Source: Bacteroidales bacterium
GTDB taxonomy: Bacteria; Bacteroidota; Bacteroidia; Bacteroidales; UBA932
Assembly: GCA_020026355.1 (NCBI GenBank)
Contig: JAHHQP010000008.1
Coordinates: 1-64,000 of the forward strand
Direction: 5' to 3'
DNA: 64,000 nt
How positions within the stretch are numbered: the stretch's first letter is position 1; each line of letters opens with the position of its first letter. Positions 26,515-35,224 of the stretch are shown here, in pieces. Made by a program: the position numbers and the translations under genes. The notes under the pieces are model-generated. The model saw only the letters and a list, made by a program, of their open reading frames with translations, searched no databases and was not told where the DNA came from.

Positions 26515-26556
26515 AGAAAATCAGCCGGCCCTCGCAAGAGGACCGGCTGATTTTCT
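26515..26556. terminator. Bidirectional intrinsic terminator
   Basis: 19-nt arms (26515-26533, 26538-26556) with a GCAA loop and one mismatch; the outer AGAAAA/TTTTCT pairs serve both the nucleotidase and the convergent dsbD unit. Confidence 0.88.
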
Positions 26557-26594
26557 TTAAGGAAGTGCGGAACACTTCCTCGGGTTCAGGTCTG

Positions 26595-28586
26595 TCATTT
26601 CTTTATGGAATCCAGGAAGTCGATGAAATCCTGGACATTGAGGTTGTAGCTGTACGGTGCGGTCAGCTGCTTGCCGTTCTTATCCAGCAGGATGTAAGCC
26701 GGTTGTGAACTGACTTCGAAACGTGTCCTTGCAATGTAGGCATTCGCACGCCCGATGTGCTTGAAGACGTCTCCGCTTTCTGCGGTGAGCCAATCTTCTT
26801 TTTCCATCTTGGTCTTGTCATCGACATAGAGCGCTGTGATGATGAAGTCGTTTCTCAGCCTTTCGAGGACGCGAGGATCGCTCCAGACTCTGGACTCCAT
26901 TTCCCTGCAGTTCACGCAGCCGTGGCCGGTGATGTCCAGGAAGATCGGCTTGTCTTGTTCCTGAGCAGCTCGGATGCCTTCCTCGAGGGTGAAACAGCCT
27001 ATAAGGTTATGCGGAAGGTGCAGGTCATATTTCTTTCCGAAGCTGGAGATTTCGGCGGCTGCCGGAAGTTTCTCCATGATGACCGGCTGCTCTGCTCCCA
27101 GGATGAAATCCTGGGTCGTGATCGGCGGAAGATAGCCGGAAAGTGCTTTCAGCGGAGCTCCCCACATGCCTGGAATCATATAGATGACGAAGGCGAAATC
27201 GATGATGGCCAGGAAGAGTCTCTTCACGTTGATCTTCTCCACCGGTTCATCATGTGCGAAGCGGAGTTTCCCGAGCAGGTAGAAACCGAGGAGAGTGAAG
27301 ATGACGATCCACAGCGCAAGATAGACTTCCCGGTCGAGGAGTCCCCAGTGATAGGTCTGGTCAGCCATGCTGAGGAATTTCAGACCGAGCGCAAGCTCGA
27401 TGAAGCCGAGGACGACTTTCACGGAGTTCAACCATCCGCCACCGCTTTTCTTCATGTTCTTCAGCAGGGAAGGGAAAAAGGCCAGCAAGGTGAAAGGTAG
27501 GGCGAAGGCGATGGAGAAGGCCAGCATGGTCACCATCGGTGTCCAGAATTCACCTTCCGTGGATTTGATCAGGACTGTTCCGACGATAGGGCCGGTGCAG
27601 GAGAATGAAACCAGCACGAGGGTCAGCGCCATGAAGAAGATGCCCATCAGACCGCCTTTGTCAGCTCCTTTGTCACTCTTGTTGACGATGGATTGCGGAA
27701 GCTTGATCTCGAAGGCTCCGAAGAAGGAGGCCGCAAAGACCATGAACACGATGAAGAAGATGAGGTTCGGCAACCAGTGGGTAGAAAGCCAGCTGAAGAT
27801 GTCGCTTGTCACTGCATCTCCACCGATGAGGTTCGTGATCAGGATGATCAGCGAGATCGGGACGGTGTAGAGCAGGACGATGAAGAGTCCGTACATGGAA
27901 GCCTTGAATCTTCCGGCCGCTTTCGTCGAGGAACCTTTCATGAAGAAAGATACGGTCATCGGTACCATCGGGAAGACACATGGAGTCAGCAGCATGGCAA
28001 ATCCCCAGAGAATGGCTTCCAGTACGAGCGCCCAGGTGCTGGAGGCGCTTTCCTTTTTCTTTTCGGTCACAGCAGGAACTGCAGCTGCCGTGCCTTTTGC
28101 CGGTTCTGCCGGTATCAGGGCTATGGCCGGCAGGGAAGCTGGAACATAGCTGGCCTCGAAGGCCCATTCCTGTGGCATGCCGCAGGAGGTCTCGTCACAA
28201 GGCTGCCATTCGATGGTCGCCTTGATCTTTACGGGACTGCCGGTGATCTTGAGTTTCTGTCCGAGTTTCAGTTCTCCGAAGAAGGATCGGATTCCTTTAT
28301 GGAGAACGGATTCGCTCATTTCGAAAATTTCCCCGTCCAGTTCGCATCCGGTCAGTTCTTCGAACCGTATGCTGCTCGGATTATCAGGGTTGTCGATACC
28401 GTAGATATGGTATCCGTCCGGAATGTCTGCAGTGACTGTGAAGAGGGCGGATCCTGTTTCCTGATTCTCAAAGGCATAGGTCCATTCCACGCTCTGCTGC
28501 GCCTTGCCGAAAAAGCCTTGCGCAAAACTTGCGGTGCTGGCGAGGGCCAGCACCGCAAGAATTAAGATTGTTCTGATTGTTTTCAT
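26595..28586 (-). CDS. dsbD: DsbD-family protein-disulfide reductase
   Basis: 663 residues. Signal peptide (LILAVLALASTASFAQ), a periplasmic DsbD-alpha-like domain (about 25-150), eight predicted membrane helices with the paired cysteines in LTPCVFPMVP and FSCTGPIVG, and a C-terminal thioredoxin domain with CVNC in TGHGCVNCREME. It passes electrons from cytoplasmic thioredoxin through the inner membrane to periplasmic proteins (disulfide reduction or cytochrome maturation). Its ATG shares one base with the rny stop (TAATG), so translation is probably coupled to RNase Y. Confidence 0.94.
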   Translation of the reverse strand: MKTIRTILILAVLALASTASFAQGFFGKAQQSVEWTYAFENQETGSALFTVTADIPDGYHIYGIDNPDNPSSIRFEELTGCELDGEIFEMSESVLHKGIRSFFGELKLGQKLKITGSPVKIKATIEWQPCDETSCGMPQEWAFEASYVPASLPAIALIPAEPAKGTAAAVPAVTEKKKESASSTWALVLEAILWGFAMLLTPCVFPMVPMTVSFFMKGSSTKAAGRFKASMYGLFIVLLYTVPISLIILITNLIGGDAVTSDIFSWLSTHWLPNLIFFIVFMVFAASFFGAFEIKLPQSIVNKSDKGADKGGLMGIFFMALTLVLVSFSCTGPIVGTVLIKSTEGEFWTPMVTMLAFSIAFALPFTLLAFFPSLLKNMKKSGGGWLNSVKVVLGFIELALGLKFLSMADQTYHWGLLDREVYLALWIVIFTLLGFYLLGKLRFAHDEPVEKINVKRLFLAIIDFAFVIYMIPGMWGAPLKALSGYLPPITTQDFILGAEQPVIMEKLPAAAEISSFGKKYDLHLPHNLIGCFTLEEGIRAAQEQDKPIFLDITGHGCVNCREMESRVWSDPRVLERLRNDFIITALYVDDKTKMEKEDWLTAESGDVFKHIGRANAYIARTRFEVSSQPAYILLDKNGKQLTAPYSYNLNVQDFIDFLDSIKK

Positions 28587-30127
28587 TACTTGGCAAATGC
28601 AACTGATCTTGTTTCTCTGATTACTGTTATCTTGACCTGGCCAGGATAGACCATTTCTTCCTGAATCTTCTTGGCGATGTCGGCTGATAACTGTTCTGCA
28701 TCCTGGTCGCTTACCTGATCGGCTCCGACGATCACGCGGAGTTCACGGCCGGCCTGGATCGCATAGGTCTTCGTCACGCCGTTGTAGGACTGTGCGATGT
28801 TTTCCATATCTTTCAGGCGTTTGATGTAGGATTCGATCACCTCTCTTCTTGCTCCAGGTCTCGCTCCTGAAATCGCATCACCTACCATGACGATCGGGGA
28901 GATGATCGAGGTCATCTCGATCTCTTCATGATGAGCACCGATAGCGTTGCAGACTTCCGGTTTCTCTTTGTATTTCTCCGCAAGTTTCATTCCGAGGATA
29001 GCATGCGGAAGTTCAGGGTCTTCGTCGGATACTTTTCCGATATCGTGGAGAAGACCGGCTCTTTTGGCCAGCTTGGCGTTCAGACCCAGCTCGGAAGCCA
29101 TGGTCGCGCAGATGTTGGCCACTTCCCTGGAGTGCTGGAGAAGGTTCTGTCCGTAGGAAGAACGGTATTTCATTCTACCGATCAGTTTCACCAGCTCGAT
29201 GTGGAGTCCGTGGATACCGAGGTCGATGCAGGTCCTCTTTCCGGTCTCCATGATTTCGTCTTCCAGCTGTTTCTGGACTTTGGCTACGACTTCTTCGATA
29301 CGTGCCGGGTGGATTCGTCCGTCCACGACCAGTTGGTGGAGGGCCAGTCTCGCTACCTCTCTTCTGACCGGGTCAAAGGCGGAAAGCAGAATGGCTTCCG
29401 GAGTATCGTCCACGACGATCTCGACTCCTGTCGCGGCTTCAAGAGCGCGGATGTTCCGGCCTTCACGTCCGATGATACGACCTTTGATCTCGTCATTGTC
29501 GATATGGAAGACGGTCACGGCGTTCTCGATGGCCGTTTCGGAAGCTGTACGCTGGATGGTGTTGATGACGATCCTTTTCGCTTCCTTGCTGGCGGTCAGA
29601 CGGGCTTCGTCCATGACATCATTGATATAGGACTGGGCCTGTGTCCTGGCTTCATCTTTCATGTTTTCAATGAGCTGGTTCTTCGCTTCCGCTGCGGTCA
29701 TTCCGGCGATGTTCTCGATCTGGTGGATCGCATCCTCGCGGAGCTTGTCGTATTCTTCGGCCTTCCTGTTCGCGATCTCTACCTGATTCTTCAGGTTGTT
29801 GCGGATAGCCTCATTCTCCTTGATCTTGCGGCTGAGGTCATTGTTCTGCTGGTTCAAGGTATTCTCCTTCTGCTTCAGCCTGTTCTCGGTCTCGCGGATC
29901 TTGGAATTCTTCTCGTTGATGTACTGTTCGTGTTCGGTCTTCAGCTGGAGGAACTTCTCTTTGGCCTGGAAGATCTTTTCTTTCTTGATGCTTTCGGCTT
30001 CGATTTCAGCTTTTTCAATGATCTCCTCCTTCCTGCCCTTGAGCATGGATTTGTGGATGGCTATATAAACGCCGGTTGCAGCGCCTGCGCTGAGGATGGC
30101 GACTAGTGCATAAATCAGTATTTCCAT
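28586..30127 (-). CDS. rny: Ribonuclease Y
   Basis: 513 residues. N-terminal membrane anchor (ILIYALVAILSAGAATGVYIAI), a long coiled coil (about 30-180, rich in E, K, Q, N), a KH RNA-binding domain with GRIIGREGRNIRALE near residue 210, and an HD hydrolase domain with LLHDIGKVSDED near residue 353. It is a membrane-bound endoribonuclease that starts mRNA decay. I chose ATG 30127 (MEILIYALVAIL); the frame is open 99 nt further upstream, but that stretch contains a terminator hairpin and lacks family similarity. Downstream dsbD overlaps its stop codon. Confidence 0.96.
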   Translation of the reverse strand: MEILIYALVAILSAGAATGVYIAIHKSMLKGRKEEIIEKAEIEAESIKKEKIFQAKEKFLQLKTEHEQYINEKNSKIRETENRLKQKENTLNQQNNDLSRKIKENEAIRNNLKNQVEIANRKAEEYDKLREDAIHQIENIAGMTAAEAKNQLIENMKDEARTQAQSYINDVMDEARLTASKEAKRIVINTIQRTASETAIENAVTVFHIDNDEIKGRIIGREGRNIRALEAATGVEIVVDDTPEAILLSAFDPVRREVARLALHQLVVDGRIHPARIEEVVAKVQKQLEDEIMETGKRTCIDLGIHGLHIELVKLIGRMKYRSSYGQNLLQHSREVANICATMASELGLNAKLAKRAGLLHDIGKVSDEDPELPHAILGMKLAEKYKEKPEVCNAIGAHHEEIEMTSIISPIVMVGDAISGARPGARREVIESYIKRLKDMENIAQSYNGVTKTYAIQAGRELRVIVGADQVSDQDAEQLSADIAKKIQEEMVYPGQVKITVIRETRSVAFAK

Positions 30128-30180
30128 AATTCGTATATATGTTGTTTTAATGTTTCCTGTTCTTGTTCTGCTTTTTCTGC

Positions 30181-30219
30181 AAAAGAAAAAGCCAGTCCTG
30201 CTGCGAAAGCACGACTGGC
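30181..30219 (-). terminator. Terminator between 6S RNA and rny
   Basis: Minus-strand stem GCCAGTCGTGCT / AGCAGGACTGGC with one mismatch, loop TTCGC, then TTTTTCTTTT. It would insulate rny from the RNA upstream. Confidence 0.75.
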
Positions 30220-30235
30220 CGGTCAAAGTATAAAA

Positions 30236-30419
30236 AGCCGTTAGCTCGTTTGACAGAAAATCTTATATGATATAAGATTTGGGTACCGGATCAGTTCTGA
30301 AATCCTCCGTCCCGCAAAGCGGAATCCCCATTCGGGTCACATAGGTCCGTCATCCCTGTCCGAGAAGCACCCGGTTACTTTCAATAGTGTTGATTTCAGC
30401 AAAAAAGTAACTAACGGCT
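30236..30419 (-). ncRNA. ssrS: Probable 6S RNA
   Basis: 184-nt minus-strand element with a perfect 9-bp closing stem AGCCGTTAG (30411-30419) / CTAACGGCT (30236-30244) followed by five T. Inside are two hairpins flanking an open region (GTTACTTT/AAAGTAAC on the 5' side and an 11-bp AAATCTTATAT hairpin on the 3' side) and an apical rod. Size, rod-and-bubble layout and the position between zapA and rny fit 6S RNA, which sequesters RNA polymerase holoenzyme in stationary phase. The 5' stem overlaps the last codons and stop of zapA. The call rests on layout and synteny, not on a covariance search. Confidence 0.62.
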
Positions 30420-30707
30420 GTTTTTATCAGTTTTTTTCAGATAAGCCTCAATCTCATGGTCCAGTTCCCGGGTCTCGCGTTGGGCCTTCATGAGCTCTCT
30501 CCTCAGCGAGATGTTGCCCATTTCCATATTCAATGCCACGAATGCCAGAATGTCCGATGCCCCTCTGCCGGGGTAGCGCGTGATGTATTCATCGAATATC
30601 CTGTTCACTTCCGCCGCCGCCTTCCGGATCATCTCTTCCTTGTCCGGGGAGTCGGCTTTGATGGAATAGGTACGTCCCGCGATCTTTATGGTGATTTTCT
30701 GTTCCAT
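30411..30707 (-). CDS. zapA: Cell division protein ZapA
   Basis: 98 residues: an N-terminal ZapA fold (KITIKIAGRTYSIKADS, then EEMIRKAAAEVNRIFDEY) and a C-terminal coiled coil for dimer and tetramer formation. ZapA bundles FtsZ filaments at the division site. The upstream coiled-coil gene stops one base before its ATG (30707). Its stop codon TAG lies inside the closing stem of the 6S RNA candidate. Confidence 0.92.
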   Translation of the reverse strand: MEQKITIKIAGRTYSIKADSPDKEEMIRKAAAEVNRIFDEYITRYPGRGASDILAFVALNMEMGNISLRRELMKAQRETRELDHEIEAYLKKTDKNSR

Positions 30708-30708
30708 C

Positions 30709-30981
30709 CTATCCCTCCAGAAGAGCGATGCACCGGTCGATTTCCGCGATCAGTTCATCGATCTGCTTTTTGGCCTGAGCTCTGTCGGCAGCCGTTCCTC
30801 TGAACGCGCCGGTCAGCTTGAGGTTATCAATAATTTGTCTTGACTCTTCAATCTGCTTTCTGTAGGCCTCATTCTGTGCTCTGCATTCTTCCAGCTCTTG
30901 TGCCATCCTTTCTCTTTCAGCCTTCTCGGTCTCGTAAAGGGAAATCAGTTTCTGCGTTCTGGACTTAATGTTCTCAAGCAT
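30709..30981 (-). CDS. Small coiled-coil protein upstream of zapA
   Basis: 90 residues, nearly all predicted coiled coil (heptads through ETEKAERERMAQELEECRAQ and again in KKQIDELIAEIDRCIALLE), with a short break containing LKLTGAFRGT. Genes of this kind commonly precede zapA in Bacteroidota. By position and shape it could be a ZapB-like division partner, but I see no direct sequence proof. It heads the unit and has a well-matched promoter upstream. Confidence 0.75.
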   Translation of the reverse strand: MLENIKSRTQKLISLYETEKAERERMAQELEECRAQNEAYRKQIEESRQIIDNLKLTGAFRGTAADRAQAKKQIDELIAEIDRCIALLEG

Positions 30982-31003
30982 AGCAAAATTACCTACTGCA
31001 ATG

Positions 31004-31034
31004 CAAATTTATGTAAAAACAATGATAAATCAAA
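31004..31034 (-). promoter_or_regulatory. Promoter of the coiled-coil/zapA/6S unit
   Basis: Minus strand: -33 TTTG (31034-31031), 19-nt spacer, -7 TAAATTTG (31011-31004), 22 nt before the ATG at 30981. Full consensus match. Confidence 0.7.
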
Positions 31035-31091
31035 TAAAATGCGGCACAATAATCTTCGGGTAAAGTTATGGCTCAATTGTTGGAAATTTAG

Positions 31092-31099
31092 TATATTTG
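31092..31099 (+). promoter_or_regulatory. Promoter -7 box for the deaminase/PNP unit
   Basis: TATATTTG, 24 nt before the ATG at 31124. Confidence 0.6.
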
Positions 31100-31123
31100 G
31101 AAAATTTAAACATTAGTGAAGCG

Positions 31124-32392
31124 ATGGGAAAGATTTTATTGAAAGATATCACTTTGAATGACAGGCAGGTGGATATCCTGATCGAGGGCAACCGGATTTC
31201 TTCGGTACGTGAAGCCTCGGCCGGTCATGCAGAGCCGGGTCCGGATGTTGAAATTATCGACGGACACCACAAGACCGTGCTTCCTGGTTTCATCAACATG
31301 CACACGCATGCCGGCATGTCCGTGATGCGAGGCATCGGTGAGGACATGGTCTTCCAGGATTGGATCAACAAGATCTGGGAGGTGGAAAAGAACATTGACG
31401 GAGAATTCGTCTATCAGGCGACTCGTCTGGCTTGTCTGGAAATGATCAAGACCGGCACGACAACCTTCAATGATCAGTACTGGTATGATCTCGATGCCTG
31501 GCGTGCCGTATCCGAGCTCGGTCTGCGCTGTGCGCTGAGCTATGTCATCCTGGATCAGAGGCATCCGGAAGAAAGCGAGCGGCAGAAGGAGGAATGTCTC
31601 CAGTATTATGAAGCTGCAAGGCAGTGGGGGGACCGGACGCAGTTCGTCATGTCCATCCATGCCATCTATTCTGTCAGTGAGGAGATGGTCCTCTGGGCTA
31701 CGGCCTTTGCCCGGGAACACGGGCTGAAGCTTCATATCCATGTTTCCGAGACCCGTCAGGAAGTGGAGGACTGCAAGCTGGCCCATGGGGGAATGACTCC
31801 TATAGAATATCTGGACAGCCTCGGCGTGCTGGCGGACAATGTCATCGCTGCACATACGCTCTGGCTTTCTCCTCATGATATCGAGATTCTCGGACAGCGC
31901 GGGGTCACTTGCGTGCATAACATCAACTCGAACCTCAAGCTGACTTCCGGCTATCAGTTCAAATACAATGAACTCAAGGCAGCTGGCGCGAATGTCTGTC
32001 TGGGAACGGACGGCTGTGCCTCGTCCAACAATCTGGACATGCTCGAAGCGATGAAGACTGCGGCCATGGTCCAGAAGGCTTGGAGACAGGATCCGGTAGC
32101 CATGCCGTTGAATGAACTCATGGACATTGCAACGATCAACGGCGCGAAGGCACTCGGAATCGATGCGGGGCGTGTCGAGGAAGGTGCCTTGGCAGATCTC
32201 ATCCTGGTAGATACGGACAATTACAATTTCATTTCCGCGGGATCCTTCCTGGCGAACTTCATCTATTCCGCTCACAGCGACTGCATCGATTCAGTCATCT
32301 GTGACGGCAGATTCCTGATGAGGAACCGGGTAGTACCAGGTGAGGAAGCCATTCTTGAAGGAGCCCGGAAAGTAGTTTCAAACATCAAATAA
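31124..32392 (+). CDS. Amidohydrolase, probable MTA/S-adenosylhomocysteine deaminase
   Basis: 422 residues of the metal-dependent amidohydrolase superfamily. Metal-binding residues are visible in FINMHTHAGMS (HxH), KLHIHVSET, AAHTLW and LGTDGCASSNNLDM. The closest relatives deaminate 5'-methylthioadenosine, SAH or adenosine; the purine nucleoside phosphorylase 11 bp downstream fits that, since deaminated methylthioinosine or inosine is then phosphorolysed to hypoxanthine. Substrate choice among MTA, SAH and adenosine is not decided by sequence. I chose ATG 31124 (MGKILLKDITL), because the alternative at 31097 overlaps the promoter box. Confidence 0.85.
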   Translation: MGKILLKDITLNDRQVDILIEGNRISSVREASAGHAEPGPDVEIIDGHHKTVLPGFINMHTHAGMSVMRGIGEDMVFQDWINKIWEVEKNIDGEFVYQATRLACLEMIKTGTTTFNDQYWYDLDAWRAVSELGLRCALSYVILDQRHPEESERQKEECLQYYEAARQWGDRTQFVMSIHAIYSVSEEMVLWATAFAREHGLKLHIHVSETRQEVEDCKLAHGGMTPIEYLDSLGVLADNVIAAHTLWLSPHDIEILGQRGVTCVHNINSNLKLTSGYQFKYNELKAAGANVCLGTDGCASSNNLDMLEAMKTAAMVQKAWRQDPVAMPLNELMDIATINGAKALGIDAGRVEEGALADLILVDTDNYNFISAGSFLANFIYSAHSDCIDSVICDGRFLMRNRVVPGEEAILEGARKVVSNIK

Positions 32393-32403
32393 ACCACATT
32401 ATT

Positions 32404-33231
32404 ATGGATCAGAGAATTGAAAGAATAAAGACGGCGGCTGCCTATATCTCAGAGAAGATCGGTGGACGCAGACCGGTGGTGGGCATCGTTCTGGGCAGTG
32501 GCCTGGGCAAGCTCGGTGAGCAGATCGCCGACCCTACCGTCATCCCTTACAAGGAGATTCCGGGCTTCCCGGTCTCTACAGCGGTCGGTCACAAAGGGAA
32601 TTTCATCGCCGGTATGCTCGGTGGTAAGTTCGTCGTGGCCATGCAGGGACGTTTTCATTATTATGAAGGCTATCCGATGGATCTGGTGACCTTGCCGATC
32701 CGGGTGATGAAGGTCCTGGGCATCCAGTATCTCTTCGTGTCCAATGCGGCCGGTGGCGTGAACTTCGACTATCGGATCGGTGATCTCATGATCATCCGTG
32801 ATCATATCAACCATCTTCCGAATCCGCTGATCGGCCCGAATCTCGAGGAGTTCGGCCCACGTTTCCCGGACATGACCCGTCCGTATGATCTCAGTCTTAT
32901 CAGAAAGGTGGAGGAAATCGCTGCCGAGAAGGGGATCGCCCTCCGCAAGGGCGTCTATTTCGCCGGAACCGGCCCTTCTTACGAGACTCCGGCCGAGTAC
33001 AAGTATTTCCGTATGATCGGTGCGGACGCTGTCGGCATGTCGACCATCCCTGAGGTGATCGTGGCCCGTCATTCTTCTATCCCGGTGTTCGGTATGTCCG
33101 TGATCACCAACGAGGCCCATGACGATTATGCCGATGATTATGTCAATGATGGCGATGATGTCGTGAAGGCCGCCGATGCCGCCGCGGACAAGATGACCCT
33201 TCTCTTCTCAGAACTCATCCGCAGTCTGTAG
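32404..33231 (+). CDS. Purine-nucleoside phosphorylase (trimeric class I)
   Basis: 275 residues. Conserved motifs: VLGSGLGKLGEQI (phosphate-binding), MQGRFHYYEGYPM, FVSNAAGGVN (base binding), MSTIPEVIVARH and TNEAH. The pattern is the trimeric inosine/guanosine-type PNP, which cleaves purine nucleosides with phosphate to base plus ribose-1-phosphate. It forms a salvage unit with the preceding deaminase. Cytoplasmic. Confidence 0.95.
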   Translation: MDQRIERIKTAAAYISEKIGGRRPVVGIVLGSGLGKLGEQIADPTVIPYKEIPGFPVSTAVGHKGNFIAGMLGGKFVVAMQGRFHYYEGYPMDLVTLPIRVMKVLGIQYLFVSNAAGGVNFDYRIGDLMIIRDHINHLPNPLIGPNLEEFGPRFPDMTRPYDLSLIRKVEEIAAEKGIALRKGVYFAGTGPSYETPAEYKYFRMIGADAVGMSTIPEVIVARHSSIPVFGMSVITNEAHDDYADDYVNDGDDVVKAADAAADKMTLLFSELIRSL

Positions 33232-33255
33232 GCTGCTGTCTCTCAGGCCAATGGA

Positions 33256-33290
33256 AAAGCCCCGCTTCCGGGTTACGGAGGCGGGGCTTT
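33256..33290. terminator. Intrinsic terminator between PNP and nadE
   Basis: Stem AAAGCCCCGC / GCGGGGCTTT with an inner TCCG/CGGA extension (33256-33270 and 33276-33290). Suitable for both convergent genes. Confidence 0.8.
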
Positions 33291-33307
33291 CTATCTTGTT
33301 CAGAACA

Positions 33308-35173
33308 TCAGTCCAGTTCGTCAAGGAAGGTCCTGCATTTCGCGTCGGAAGGCATTTCCCAGCCGCCGCGAGGGGAGAGGCTGATCTTTCCGGTCTGCGG
33401 TCCGTCCGGAAGGCAGGAACGCTTGAACTGCTGACTGAAGAATCTCCAGATGAAGGTCCTGAGCCACTTACGGATCACTTCCGTCTCGTACAGGGATGAG
33501 AAGGCACGGTCAGCCAGGAAAAGAATCTTGGCCGGAGAATAGCCGTAATGTACGAAGTTGTAGAGGAAAAAGTCGTGCAGCTCGTAAGGACCGACCAGAT
33601 CTTCCGTCACTTGGGCAATGTCACCGTTCTCGTCGGCCGGGAGCAGTTCCGGGCTGATCGGAGTATCGATGATGTCCATCAGGATGTCTTTCACCTTTCT
33701 TCCGGAAGCCGCTGCCTCCAGGAATTCATGATCGGCGATCCAGCCGACCAGGTGCATGACGAGGGTCTTCGGTACGCTGGCGTTGACACCGTACATGGAC
33801 ATGTGGTCTCCGTTGTAGGTCGCCCAGCCGAGGGCCAGTTCGGACAGGTCTCCGGTACCGATGACGATACCTTTGCACTCGTTGGAGATGTCCATGAGAA
33901 TCTGGGTCCTTTCACGAGCCTGTGCATTCTCGTAGGTTACATCGCGGTTGCTGATATCATGCCCGATATCCTGGAAATGCTGTTCGCAGGCGGCTTTGAT
34001 CGGAATTTCGCGGATCGTGATCCCCAGGGCTTCCATCAGGTCGGAAGCATTGTCTTTCGTGCGGTGGGTCGTGCCGAAGCCCGGCATGGTCACGCCGATG
34101 ATACGGTCACGGCTCCAGCCGAGGCGGTCGAAGGCCATGGCGGTCACCAGGATGGCCAGAGTACTGTCCAGACCGCCGGAAACGCCGATGACGGCCGAAT
34201 CGCAGTTGATGTGCGAAAGTCGGGAAACCAGGCCCATGACCTGGATGGTCACCGTCTCCTCCAGGCTGGCGGAGCGCTCTTCGTCACTTCCTTTCGGGAG
34301 GAAGGGGATGGAATCGATGTCTCGGTATAAAGTCGAGTAGAAGTCGGAATGGGTCTCCGTGCAGACCTCGGTCTCTTCGACGGTCCAGTCCGTCAGGTCC
34401 AGTGCCTGCTGGAATTCCGGGCTGCTCATCCGGGCGTTGCAGAGCTTTTCCAGGTCAATGTCAGCGATGGTGATCGTGGACTCCATCTGGAATCGATTCC
34501 CTTCCGCCAGCAGCCGGCCGTCTTCATAGATGAGGCAGTCGCCGGAAAAGACATGGTCTCCGGTGGATTCTCCGAATCCAGGTCCGGCATAGATGCAGGC
34601 GGCTTTCAGACGGGAGGACTGATGGGCCAATGAAACTTTCAGGGTCTCGTAGGCTCCGGAAAAGGTCGGCGCTCCGGACAGGTCGGCGATGATGTCCGCT
34701 CCGCCGAGAATGCTGGCTGAAATCGAGGAGTCCGGTTCATCGGCGGCCAATCCGAAATCAATGGCCACTTTCGCTTCTCCGATCTTGAAGTATTGAGGGT
34801 AACGGTCTTTCTTGCTGGCAGAGCCCCAGATCTCTCCGCCACTGATGACATAGGCGCAGCTGTCCGGTCGGCAACCTTCGGCTGCAGGACCACCTACGAT
34901 GGCCGTGATGTCCGTTTCCGCGGTCTTCGCGGCAATCTCTTCCAGGGCGGCACGGGTCTGTTCCCTGATGCTCCTGCGGTGGAGAAGATCTCCGCAGGTC
35001 GTGCCCAGGAGGGACATCTCCGGGAAAACGATGAGGGACACTTCGTTTTCTGCGGCTTCTTCGATCAGCCGGCAGATTTCAGCGGTATTGGCAGCCAGGT
35101 CAGCCAGCTTGATTCTTGGGGAAGCGGCAGCGGCTCTGATGAATCCGAAATCATTCATGATGCTTGCGTTCAT
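33308..35173 (-). CDS. nadE: Glutamine-dependent NAD+ synthetase
   Basis: 621 residues, two-domain form. The N-terminal nitrilase-type glutaminase has VFPEMSLLG (catalytic E), the lysine region and LKAACIYAGPGFGES with the nucleophilic cysteine; the C-terminal synthetase has the ATP pyrophosphatase loop GVSGGLDSTLAIL near residue 333. It makes NAD from nicotinate adenine dinucleotide with glutamine as nitrogen source. Start is either ATG 35173 or ATG 35158 (MNDFGFIR). The start codon at 35173 lies directly after the T run of the upstream terminator. Confidence 0.96.
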   Translation of the reverse strand: MNASIMNDFGFIRAAAASPRIKLADLAANTAEICRLIEEAAENEVSLIVFPEMSLLGTTCGDLLHRRSIREQTRAALEEIAAKTAETDITAIVGGPAAEGCRPDSCAYVISGGEIWGSASKKDRYPQYFKIGEAKVAIDFGLAADEPDSSISASILGGADIIADLSGAPTFSGAYETLKVSLAHQSSRLKAACIYAGPGFGESTGDHVFSGDCLIYEDGRLLAEGNRFQMESTITIADIDLEKLCNARMSSPEFQQALDLTDWTVEETEVCTETHSDFYSTLYRDIDSIPFLPKGSDEERSASLEETVTIQVMGLVSRLSHINCDSAVIGVSGGLDSTLAILVTAMAFDRLGWSRDRIIGVTMPGFGTTHRTKDNASDLMEALGITIREIPIKAACEQHFQDIGHDISNRDVTYENAQARERTQILMDISNECKGIVIGTGDLSELALGWATYNGDHMSMYGVNASVPKTLVMHLVGWIADHEFLEAAASGRKVKDILMDIIDTPISPELLPADENGDIAQVTEDLVGPYELHDFFLYNFVHYGYSPAKILFLADRAFSSLYETEVIRKWLRTFIWRFFSQQFKRSCLPDGPQTGKISLSPRGGWEMPSDAKCRTFLDELD

Positions 35174-35176
35174 ATA

Positions 35177-35208
35177 AAAGAAGCACCGACAGTTCGGCTG
35201 CCGGCGCT
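35177..35208 (-). terminator. Terminator between the PUR gene and nadE
   Basis: Minus-strand stem AGCGCCGGCA / TGTCGGTGCT (35208-35199 with 35191-35182, two G-U pairs), 7-nt loop, then CTTTT. It leaves only about 4-8 nt before the nadE ATG. Confidence 0.65.
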
Positions 35209-35224
35209 TTCAGGATCCGATAGA

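Noticed and set aside
24900..26537. Long open frames on the strand opposite to real genes (for example here, 53235-54950, 6066-7298 and 60925-62121)
   Set aside because: They run antisense to genes with clear families, have no recognisable domains, are rich in H, R, D and Q as expected from reversed codons, and come from strong codon bias.
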